Of a stretch of DNA of 5,968 nucleotides, positions 1 through 5,724 are shown in pieces. Numbering within the stretch: the first letter of the stretch is position 1; each line of letters opens with the position of its first letter. The notes beneath the pieces are model-generated. The model was given only the letters and a program-made list of their open reading frames with translations. It did no database searches and was not told where the DNA came from. Source of the stretch: JACMRI01 sp043778625 (GTDB lineage: Bacteria; Bacteroidota; Bacteroidia; UBA4408). The DNA lies in the NCBI GenBank assembly GCA_043778625.1, contig JAYWFU010000095.1:1-5968 (forward strand). Reading direction: 5' to 3'. Position numbers and translations under genes: made by a program.

Positions 1-97
1 ATATTTATTGTAGTTTTGGTGAACCACAAATAAATCCGTTACTAAAGCGATTTAATTGACCCATACTATTAGTTTTAACAGAAATTTAAACAGGCTC
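1..97. mobile_element. Possible terminus of an insertion sequence (weak)
   Basis: Read on the minus strand, the segment from 97 down to about 81 is GAGCCTGTTTAAATTTC, which resembles the outer inverted repeats of IS5-type elements as I remember them (GAGCCTG followed by an AT-rich run). The bases at the outer edge, 97-100, read CTAG, a target type used by some IS5-group elements. Inside it, a plus-strand reading frame from position 3 ends at a TGA at 57-59 and would encode an 18-residue tail finishing LLKRFN, as a transposase end might look. A minus-strand 19-codon frame (64 to 5) is also open. Neither peptide is recognisable as transposase. The other end of the element lies outside the window, so this is a suggestion only. 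Confidence 0.22.
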
Positions 98-109
98 TAG
101 TTGTATCAA

Positions 110-694
110 CTATTTTATTCTGTTTTTTAAATTAGCAATATGTTGTTGCACTATTGCTGCAGTGTAGCTATTAATGCACAGTTCGTTATTAGTAATTAGT
201 ATTTTATCTGACGGATTGCATAGTATTATGTGTGTAATAATATCGCTAAAATTTAGCTTAGCCAATAAATCAAATACCACATAACACGCTTGAGTATCAA
301 TATTGTAAGTATTTTGTATCGCAGTATTAATAGGCATTAAGCAAGAGGTGGGCTCTTGGGTACTAAAGTTAAAGGCAGTAATTAATTGTGTTTGTAGTTC
401 GCTAACCGAATATCCTAGCGCATTAAGTTTAATAGCAAGCACAGGTGTTTTTAATTTAGCGTAAAGCACACTCCATTTTGAGTAAGCCACTAAATATTCA
501 GTAGATTTAACATTGTATTCGTAAAGCGAGCCATTAATTACCATAGCTAGGTGTGGAGGTGTTTTGTGGTAATTAATTAGTAATAAATAAAACCCCTCTT
601 GTAGGGCTTCGTAATTAGGTAATTGGTTAGTAATAGTCAGTGTGTAAGTATTCAACCTATGAGTTATTAATGCGTTGTATAATTTGCGTAACAC
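110..694 (-). CDS. Hypothetical protein, downstream of and overlapping ubiD
   Basis: This is an unrecognised soluble protein of up to 194 residues, with no signal peptide and no membrane segment. The longest form starts at a GTG at 692-694 and overlaps the end of ubiD by 38 bases in another frame. A TTG at 653-655, one base after the ubiD stop, is an equally possible start and would give 181 residues. The next ATG is residue 51, inside what looks like a conserved block, so it is unlikely. That block (residues 33-63) has a hydrophobic strand, PPHLAMVING and then a YEYNV strand. Cys118 follows in a TSCLMPIN context, and the region after it is helical. The His48-then-Cys118 order and the strand after the His recall circularly permuted papain-like (LRAT/YiiX/NlpC-type) folds, but this is speculation. 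The overlap with ubiD indicates co-transcription and probably translational coupling. Confidence 0.72.
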   Translation of the reverse strand: MLRKLYNALITHRLNTYTLTITNQLPNYEALQEGFYLLLINYHKTPPHLAMVINGSLYEYNVKSTEYLVAYSKWSVLYAKLKTPVLAIKLNALGYSVSELQTQLITAFNFSTQEPTSCLMPINTAIQNTYNIDTQACYVVFDLLAKLNFSDIITHIILCNPSDKILITNNELCINSYTAAIVQQHIANLKNRIK

Positions 695-2480
695 GTTCCT
701 CCACCTCAGGCACAGGTACTAACTCAGGGGCATGGTGTGGCTTGGTACGGGAGTCTAACACAAGGGTTGTGCAACCCCAATGCTTGTGCTGTACTGTTGT
801 GTTTACGCCATACACATCATGCGACGGATTACAACGTGTAAACGATACCCACAAAAAATTATTGGTAGTAGCGGCTACAAAATTAGCATCGTTGCACCAC
901 ACCAACAGTGGCGTACCAGCAAGATCATTAGTAGCATTTTTTAATACTTCGTTTATCGCATCAAACTGTGCTTGCGCTGCTCCATAATCAATAAAATTGG
1001 TGGTGGTAAATGCTACTACGCCCGCCATTACTAATTTGGCGTTAGTAAATAAGTGTGTGTTTACATTAAATACATTAGGTACACTAGCGCTAAGCGTGCG
1101 TATTGGTGCGCCTGTAGCGGCTAGTACTAATTTGCTACCGCTATTTAAGTCGCTACCGCTATAATCAAGCGTATCAATGGTAAAATTGGTATAAAAATGC
1201 AAATCTCGTTGCAAATTAATACGGGTTAATAAATGTTGCAAAAACTCTGGTTCGTTGTGTATATCAAGCGTTGGCGCATCGGAGTAGTTAGTTATGAATA
1301 AAAATTTAGCTAGGCTCAATTGATTTTTACCCAATATTTGATTGGCAATAGTTAACAATTCCTGCGGACGAGTTTCGGTTAAATAAGGCGTGTAACGCTC
1401 GCTACCAATGGCAAATAGCAATGGATGTACGCCCGCTGCGTCAACAGCATGTATGGCATGTACACCAGGTATTTCGAGCGGTATAGCACTACCTGTAAGT
1501 TCGTGTATTAGTGCGCCAAAGCTGGTGTCTTCCTGCGGCGGACGCCCCACTACCGTAAACGCCCAAATAGCATTGGGCTTATGGTACACTTTGTTAACAC
1601 GCATTACAGGGAAATCGTGCTTCAAACTATAATACCCCAAGTGGTCGCCAAAGGGGCCTTCGGGTTTATTTTCCATAGGGTATACTTCTCCCGTAATTAC
1701 AAAATCGGCATCGGCATTTATACAGTGTCCATCATCATCATAATAATATCTAAATCGTCTATTGTTTAATGCGCCTGCAAAGGTAAGTTCGCTTAAGCCT
1801 TCGGGCAAGGGCATTACGGCCGCAAGGCTATGTGCGGGTGGTCCTCCTACAAATATACTTACCTTGAGCGGCTGTCCTTTTTTATTACTTTTAGTTTGAT
1901 GTATGCCTATTCCTCGGTGTAGTTGGTAGTGTAGGCCAATTTCCTCGTTTATCACATACTCATTACCACTTAATTGTATGCGATACATGCCCACGTTAGA
2001 TTGCATTACCCCCGGTTTATCAATATCCTCGGTATATACTTGTGGTAGGGTTACAAAAGCCCCGCCGTCCATTATCCAGTTTTGTATCAAAGGTACTTTA
2101 TCAATAGTAGTTTCTTTAAAACCTCCTGCACGCACTTTCATTGGCAAGGCCGATAGTGCCGTGAGCCCAACACCAGCGTAGGTTAGCGGATGCTGGAGGG
2201 CAAGCATAGGGTTAAATTTTAGGGCTACTAATTTTTGAATATCGGCAAGGGTATCTCTAAATATAAACTTACTACGTGCTAACGTACCAAACAAATTGCT
2301 TACGGCACTAAACTCCGAACCCTTAATGTTAGTAAACAGTAACGCAGGACCTTGCTGTTGGTAGGTACGGAGGTGTATTGCTGCCATTTCGAGGTAAGGG
2401 TCAACCTCTTCGGTTATACGTATTAAATGGTTATTACGCTCCAAGTCGAGCACACACTCTTGTAATGATTTGTAACCCAT
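657..2480 (-). CDS. ubiD: UbiD-family decarboxylase, menaquinone biosynthesis type
   Basis: This is a UbiD-family (de)carboxylase that uses prenylated FMN and a divalent metal to remove the ring carboxyl from a quinone precursor. At 607 residues it matches the long menaquinone-type group (about 610; MqnL-like) rather than E. coli UbiD (about 500). Seen in the protein are the cofactor motif SNVGMYRIQ (161-169, with Asn162 and Arg167), the histidine-rich LHYQLHRGIGIH (183-194), the acidic active-site motif ENKPEGPFGD (270-279, with Glu270 and Glu274), VGRPPQED (311-318), and the C-terminal WVSFTRCNPSHD (544-555). The ATG at 2480 gives the usual N-terminus (GYKSLQECV). The protein is cytosolic, working next to the membrane. 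Maturation needs a UbiX prenyltransferase encoded elsewhere. The exact substrate (futalosine-pathway dihydroxynaphthoate or another aryl acid) cannot be read from the sequence. It is transcribed with the unknown gene that overlaps its end. Confidence 0.93.
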   Translation of the reverse strand: MGYKSLQECVLDLERNNHLIRITEEVDPYLEMAAIHLRTYQQQGPALLFTNIKGSEFSAVSNLFGTLARSKFIFRDTLADIQKLVALKFNPMLALQHPLTYAGVGLTALSALPMKVRAGGFKETTIDKVPLIQNWIMDGGAFVTLPQVYTEDIDKPGVMQSNVGMYRIQLSGNEYVINEEIGLHYQLHRGIGIHQTKSNKKGQPLKVSIFVGGPPAHSLAAVMPLPEGLSELTFAGALNNRRFRYYYDDDGHCINADADFVITGEVYPMENKPEGPFGDHLGYYSLKHDFPVMRVNKVYHKPNAIWAFTVVGRPPQEDTSFGALIHELTGSAIPLEIPGVHAIHAVDAAGVHPLLFAIGSERYTPYLTETRPQELLTIANQILGKNQLSLAKFLFITNYSDAPTLDIHNEPEFLQHLLTRINLQRDLHFYTNFTIDTLDYSGSDLNSGSKLVLAATGAPIRTLSASVPNVFNVNTHLFTNAKLVMAGVVAFTTTNFIDYGAAQAQFDAINEVLKNATNDLAGTPLLVWCNDANFVAATTNNFLWVSFTRCNPSHDVYGVNTTVQHKHWGCTTLVLDSRTKPHHAPELVPVPEVEERVTQIIQRINNS

Positions 2481-2506
2481 GACTTATTTTGTTAAAATAA
2501 TTTGTA

Positions 2507-2514
2507 CAAAAATA
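2507..2514 (-). promoter_or_regulatory. Bacteroidota -7 promoter box for ubiD
   Basis: On the minus strand these bases read TATTTTTG, an exact match to the TAnnTTTG -7 consensus of Bacteroidota housekeeping promoters. Transcription would begin about 7 bases downstream, near 2500, leaving a leader of roughly 20 bases before the ubiD ATG. No convincing TTG -33 element is present at the usual distance, which lowers the confidence. Confidence 0.45.
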
Positions 2515-2596
2515 ATACTTAGATGGCACGATAGTAGATTAAATAAAAAATAATAGTTTTACCAGTAATTAAATAATAATTTAAAACCAAAACGCA

Positions 2597-3040
2597 ATGA
2601 AAAAATTAATGACATTAGTTGCCTCAGCACTATTAACAGTAAGTGCTTACGCACAAACAACCCCTAATTTAGAGGGTACTTGGCTTACACAAAGTGGAGA
2701 AGCCAAAATAAAAATATCAAAAACAGGCGATGTATATAACGGCGCAATAGTATGGTTAAAAACGCCATTAAACGAAGAGGGAAAACCTAAAAACGACCAC
2801 AAAAATCCTGACGAAAAATTGCGTAGTCGCCCAGTAATGGGGCTAAATTTAATAAGTGGCTTTAAAAAAGCGAACGACAAAAAATATGAAAACGGTAAAA
2901 TATACGACCCTAAAGAAGGCAAACTATACAGTTGCACTATTAACATGCGCGACGATAAAGTGATAGATGTACGTGGTTATGTAGGTATATCCTTATTAGG
3001 TAAAACACAGGTATGGTACCGTGTTGCTGATTTAAAATAA
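2597..3040 (+). CDS. Exported DUF2147 domain protein
   Basis: This is a 147-residue exported protein of the DUF2147 family, a small probable beta-barrel fold of unknown biochemical role found in the envelope of many Gram-negative bacteria. A signal peptide is clear: MKK, a hydrophobic core at residues 4-16, and a likely cleavage after AYA at 19. There is no lipobox Cys, so it should be periplasmic or secreted and not a lipoprotein. The domain covers the rest of the protein with its typical signatures: GTWLTQSGEAKIKI (27-40), NGAIVWLK (48-55), GKPKNDHKNPD (62-72), RSRPVMGL (76-83), GKIYDPKEGKLYSC (100-113) and VRGYVGISLLGKTQVWYRV (125-143). The ATG is preceded by an A-rich leader (AAAACCAAAACGCA) and no Shine-Dalgarno, as usual for the phylum. 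It is a single-gene unit, divergent from ubiD and ending at the terminator it shares with efp. Confidence 0.93.
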   Translation: MKKLMTLVASALLTVSAYAQTTPNLEGTWLTQSGEAKIKISKTGDVYNGAIVWLKTPLNEEGKPKNDHKNPDEKLRSRPVMGLNLISGFKKANDKKYENGKIYDPKEGKLYSCTINMRDDKVIDVRGYVGISLLGKTQVWYRVADLK

Positions 3041-3060
3041 TACAGAATTAACACACTATA

Positions 3061-3095
3061 AAAAAAGCGCTACTATTTAATAGTAGCGCTTTTTT
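3061..3095. terminator. Bidirectional rho-independent terminator between DUF2147 gene and efp
   Basis: This is a perfect inverted repeat. The left arm (3061-3076: six A then GCGCTACTAT) pairs fully with the right arm (3080-3095: ATAGTAGCGC then six T) around a 3-base TTA loop. The core of 10 pairs is GC-containing, and the A and T tracts serve as the U-run in either direction. It lies 20 bases after the stop of the plus-strand DUF2147 gene and 29 bases beyond the end of the minus-strand efp gene, so it should end transcripts from both sides. Confidence 0.9.
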
Positions 3096-3124
3096 GTTGT
3101 GGTATAGTTTTATAAGTGGTTGTA

Positions 3125-3691
3125 TTATCCTTTACTTACACGCTCTACATAATCGCCAGTGCGGGTATCAATGCGTATTACGTCGCCTTCGTTGTAAAAT
3201 AACGGTACCATAACTTCAGCACCTGTTTCAACGTTACATTTTTTTAACGCGTTTGATGAGGTGTTACCTTTTACAGCGCCTTCGGCAAAAGTTATTGCTA
3301 AGTTTACAAACGTTGCCATTTCGGCTAATATTGGTGCTTCTCCTTCAAACGCTACCTTAATATCCATTCCTTCTTTGAGGAATTTTATTTGGTCGCCCAA
3401 CATTTGCTTGTCAATATTTACTTGGTCAAATGTTTCCTTGTCCATCACACACAGTTCGTCGCCAGCTTCGTACACATACTCCATCATTTTGTGTTCAACA
3501 CGTGCTATTTCAACGCCCTCTCCTGCTCTAAAGCGGTATTCAACCGATTTGTTGGTGCGCAAATTTTTCATTTTTGCTTGAAAAAAAGCACGTAAATTAC
3601 CTGGTGTACGGTGTTGATATTCAGTAATTAAGCATAATTCGCCGTTAAATCGTATAATCGTACCTACGCTTAGGTCGCCTGTATCTGCCAT
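3125..3691 (-). CDS. efp: Translation elongation factor P
   Basis: EF-P binds the ribosome between the P and E sites and relieves stalling at consecutive prolines. The 188-residue length is standard. The three domains are present: the KOW-like domain I (about 1-63), OB domain II (about 66-128, with MDKETFDQV at 84-92 and FLKEGMDIKV at 104-113) and OB domain III (about 130-186), ending with the family signature GDVIRIDTRTGDYVERV. The tip loop of domain I reads TPGNLRAF (29-36). Where E. coli has the modified Lys34 (PGKGQAF), this protein has Asn32, with Arg34 two residues later, so neither the EpmA/B lysine nor an obviously placed EarP-type arginine is present. In domain III the common TEP is replaced by AEG (134-136). 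It is preceded on the same strand by a small membrane-protein gene ending 53 bases upstream, probably in one transcript, and is followed by the shared terminator. Confidence 0.96.
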   Translation of the reverse strand: MADTGDLSVGTIIRFNGELCLITEYQHRTPGNLRAFFQAKMKNLRTNKSVEYRFRAGEGVEIARVEHKMMEYVYEAGDELCVMDKETFDQVNIDKQMLGDQIKFLKEGMDIKVAFEGEAPILAEMATFVNLAITFAEGAVKGNTSSNALKKCNVETGAEVMVPLFYNEGDVIRIDTRTGDYVERVSKG

Positions 3692-3744
3692 GTGTTATAT
3701 GTTAGTAATGTTAAATAAAACAAGTATGATTTAGTAAATACTAC

Positions 3745-3924
3745 CTAGGGCAGATACTCTTGATTTTTGTCAAAATCTTCCTCAGGGTGTTCGCCTTTAG
3801 TTTCCTGAAAGCTCCAATAAGCAACGCCCGCAGCTATTGCTAAGCCAAACGCCCAGTTACCCAATGCGCCTATTGGTTTTAATATAGTAAACATTGTTTC
3901 GAAAATAGTTACGATTGTTTCCAT
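3745..3924 (-). CDS. Small single-pass membrane protein, DUF6341-like
   Basis: This is a 59-codon gene with ATG at 3922-3924 and TAG at 3745-3747. The product has an amphipathic N-terminal stretch (METIVTIFETMFTILKPIG), then GNWAFGLAIAAGVAYW (22-37) as a single membrane helix with tryptophans at both borders, and a strongly acidic hydrophilic tail (EHPEEDFDKNQEYLP). That is a coherent protein pattern, not random open frame. An N-terminal amphipathic stretch, a helix ending in YW, a following Gln and an acidic tail resemble the DUF6341 proteins that, as I recall, lie next to DUF6427 genes in flavobacteria; the large divergent neighbour here is a DUF6427 protein. Homology at this length needs a profile search. 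It is 53 bases upstream of efp on the same strand, so efp may be read from its promoter. The function is unknown. Confidence 0.75.
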   Translation of the reverse strand: METIVTIFETMFTILKPIGALGNWAFGLAIAAGVAYWSFQETKGEHPEEDFDKNQEYLP

Positions 3925-3952
3925 TGTTTTTTTTGTTAAAATTATATTAGTA

Positions 3953-3980
3953 CAATAATAGTAAGAAAAATCAAATCAAA
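3953..3980 (-). promoter_or_regulatory. Candidate promoter for the small membrane gene and efp
   Basis: On the minus strand, 3960-3953 reads TATTATTG, one mismatch from the TAnnTTTG -7 box, and TTTG at 3980-3977 lies 16 bases further upstream, slightly close for a -33 element. Transcription would start near 3946, about 20 bases before the ATG at 3924. The region is very AT-rich, so chance matches are likely. Confidence 0.28.
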
Positions 3981-3998
3981 AAAGCTATTTTCGCATCA

Positions 3999-4973
3999 AT
4001 GATAATTGGATTTTTTAGGGATAATCAACCCTTTACCTATATAGTATTATTTGTAATTACAGCTTTCCTTTGGGCAGGGGCATGGGCGCATATTCCGTAT
4101 GTGTCGGTTGCTTACAAAATGCCGTTGTTTGATGTAGTTACTAGCGCCATTAACATACGGTCGCACTTTATGGTAGGCTTTACGGTTACTGTAATTTTAG
4201 CCACAGGGTTTATACTTAATTATACCGTTAATACCTACGACTTACTTACTAAGCACAGCACGTTACCCGTACTGTTGTATGTGGTTTTAATGAGTTCAAC
4301 AAGCACATTAATAACGCTGCACCCATTGATATTGGCTAATTTTTTTATTGCATTGGCGTTTAACCGAGTAGCATCAGTGTATCGGCGCGAAAATTCATTT
4401 ACCCAGTTATTTGATGCGGGCTTACTGGTGGGCATTGCCTCATTATTTCATTTTCCAGCATTGCTTATTTATTTATCGTTATTTATGGCCTTAATTATAT
4501 TTAGCACATTTAATTGGCGCGAATGGGTGGTTACTTTTTTTGGTTTATTAACTCCGTATTTGTTTGTACTTGCGTATTATTTTTATTACGACAAACTAAC
4601 TGTGTTTTGGCAATACAAAATTGTGTATCCTATTCGTTTAACTAACGAAATTAGTAGTAGCGACGGCTCTACTTACACATTACTGGCCATATTGTTTTTT
4701 ATAAGTGTGTTTGCTATCGTTAAGTTATTTGACGAATATTCGTCCTACACTATTAAAATTCGTCAAACTTTATCCTACCTGTTGTGGGTAGCGCTATTTG
4801 GTTTTATGGCGGTGTTTGTTTCGCCCACTTGGACGTTTAAAGACTTTGCACTATTAGCAATTCCGTTCAGTATTTTTATTAGTAATTATTTTATAAACAT
4901 AACTCGCGAATGGATGGCCGAAACCCTGTTTATACTATTACTTTCGTGCACGCTGTTTATACATTATTTTTAA
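3999..4973 (+). CDS. DUF6427 family multi-pass membrane protein
   Basis: This is a 324-residue integral inner-membrane protein with roughly ten hydrophobic helices, among them about 12-32, 57-76, 89-107, 109-122, 139-170, 177-197, 226-244, 258-275, 282-300 and 307-324. Charged loops such as VYRREN (127-132) and DEYSSYTIKIRQ (245-256) separate some of them. I recognise it as the Bacteroidota-specific DUF6427 family from the short MIIGFFRDNQPF start, the central HPLILANFFIALAFNR (108-123), FNWREWVVTFFGLLTPY (171-187) and the final pattern of Trp-Phe-Lys-Asp, a proline-containing helix and Trp near 305. These proteins are often mislabelled as beta-carotene monooxygenases; no catalytic motif supports that. 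Function is unknown. purQ begins 40 bases after its stop on the same strand, and the small DUF6341-like gene diverges from it 74 bases upstream. The ATG chosen matches the family's usual N-terminus. Confidence 0.85.
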   Translation: MIIGFFRDNQPFTYIVLFVITAFLWAGAWAHIPYVSVAYKMPLFDVVTSAINIRSHFMVGFTVTVILATGFILNYTVNTYDLLTKHSTLPVLLYVVLMSSTSTLITLHPLILANFFIALAFNRVASVYRRENSFTQLFDAGLLVGIASLFHFPALLIYLSLFMALIIFSTFNWREWVVTFFGLLTPYLFVLAYYFYYDKLTVFWQYKIVYPIRLTNEISSSDGSTYTLLAILFFISVFAIVKLFDEYSSYTIKIRQTLSYLLWVALFGFMAVFVSPTWTFKDFALLAIPFSIFISNYFINITREWMAETLFILLLSCTLFIHYF

Positions 4974-5013
4974 CACTATAAATTTTTAATAACCCTTTAA
5001 CAAACTATTTAAT

Positions 5014-5709
5014 ATGAAATTTGGAGTTGTAGTATTTCCTGGTTCTAACTGCGATCAAGACATGATAGATGCACTTGGCGGAATTTTAAAACAAGATGTA
5101 GTAAAACTTTGGCACAAAGATACTGACCTGCAAGGAGTTGATTTTGTGGTATTGCCTGGTGGATTTTCGTACGGCGACTACCTGCGCTCAGGTGCTATTG
5201 CACGATTTTCGCCAATAATGAACGCCGTTATTAACCACGCTAACCGTGGCGGATATGTAATGGGAGTGTGCAATGGGTTTCAAATACTGTGCGAAGCGGG
5301 CTTAACACCAGGTGCATTATTAGATAACAATACACAAAAATTTATGTGTAAAAATGTGTTTTTAAAAGCACAATCTTCCTCAGCACTTATTACTGAAAGT
5401 ATTGATACTACCAGTGTTTTAAAAATACCAATAGCACATGGCGAAGGGCGCTACTTTGATGCACCCGATGCTATTAAAAAATTGAACGACAACAACCAAG
5501 TATTGTTTAGATATTGCGATGCCCAAGGAAAAATTACCACAGAGGCAAACCCTAATGGTTCGCTCGAAAACATTGCTGGTGTGTGCAACATGGGCAAAAA
5601 TGTATTTGGCATGATGCCTCACCCTGAACGAGCGGTAGACACTAACTTATTTAATACCGATGGCTTAACTATATTTAATAGCTTGTTAAAAACAGGAGTA
5701 TTAAACTAG
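5014..5709 (+). CDS. purQ: Phosphoribosylformylglycinamidine synthase subunit PurQ
   Basis: This is the glutaminase subunit of FGAM synthase, the fourth step of purine synthesis. It hydrolyses glutamine and passes ammonia to PurL, with PurS as bridging subunit. It is a class I (triad) glutamine amidotransferase of 231 residues, normal for the stand-alone PurQ. Visible are the N-terminal FGVVVFPGSNCDQD (3-16), the oxyanion loop LPGGFSYGDYLRSGA (47-61), the nucleophile Cys86 in GVCNGFQIL (84-92), IAHGEGRY (140-147), and the His203/Glu205 pair in GMMPHPERA (199-207). It is cytosolic. Having PurQ as a separate protein implies the three-part PurS/PurQ/PurL enzyme and not the single long PurL of proteobacteria; purL and purS are not in this window. 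It sits between the DUF6427 gene (40 bases upstream) and a glycosyltransferase gene (15 bases downstream), all on one strand and probably one transcript. Confidence 0.97.
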   Translation: MKFGVVVFPGSNCDQDMIDALGGILKQDVVKLWHKDTDLQGVDFVVLPGGFSYGDYLRSGAIARFSPIMNAVINHANRGGYVMGVCNGFQILCEAGLTPGALLDNNTQKFMCKNVFLKAQSSSALITESIDTTSVLKIPIAHGEGRYFDAPDAIKKLNDNNQVLFRYCDAQGKITTEANPNGSLENIAGVCNMGKNVFGMMPHPERAVDTNLFNTDGLTIFNSLLKTGVLN

Positions 5710-5724
5710 TGCGTACTTAACCAC

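Noticed and set aside
5..64. Minus-strand 19-codon open frame starting at 64
   Set aside because: It is too short, has no recognisable motif and no supporting context beyond the uncertain IS end.
640..987. Plus-strand open frame of 115 codons opposite the end of ubiD
   Set aside because: It lies almost wholly inside ubiD on the other strand, its product has no family features, and ubiD is clearly coding through its motifs.
2554..2561. TAGTTTTA as a -7 box for the DUF2147 gene
   Set aside because: It has one mismatch at the final G and no TTG at the -33 distance in a very AT-rich spacer, so it cannot be told from chance.
2647..2946. Minus-strand open frame of 99 codons opposite the DUF2147 gene
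   Set aside because: It is fully inside a well supported gene whose conserved DUF2147 motifs fix the true frame.
3986..3993. TATTTTCG as a -7 box for the DUF6427 gene
   Set aside because: It is one mismatch from consensus but would put the start of transcription at the ATG itself, and no -33 element is at the right distance.
3051..4982. Similar ACACTATAAA strings at about 3051 and 4973 after two gene ends
   Set aside because: The shared string is about ten AT-rich bases with no extension on either side, so it is most likely coincidence.
4979..4986. TAAATTTT as a promoter box for purQ
   Set aside because: It has one mismatch at the key G and no -33 partner; the close spacing to the upstream gene makes co-transcription simpler.
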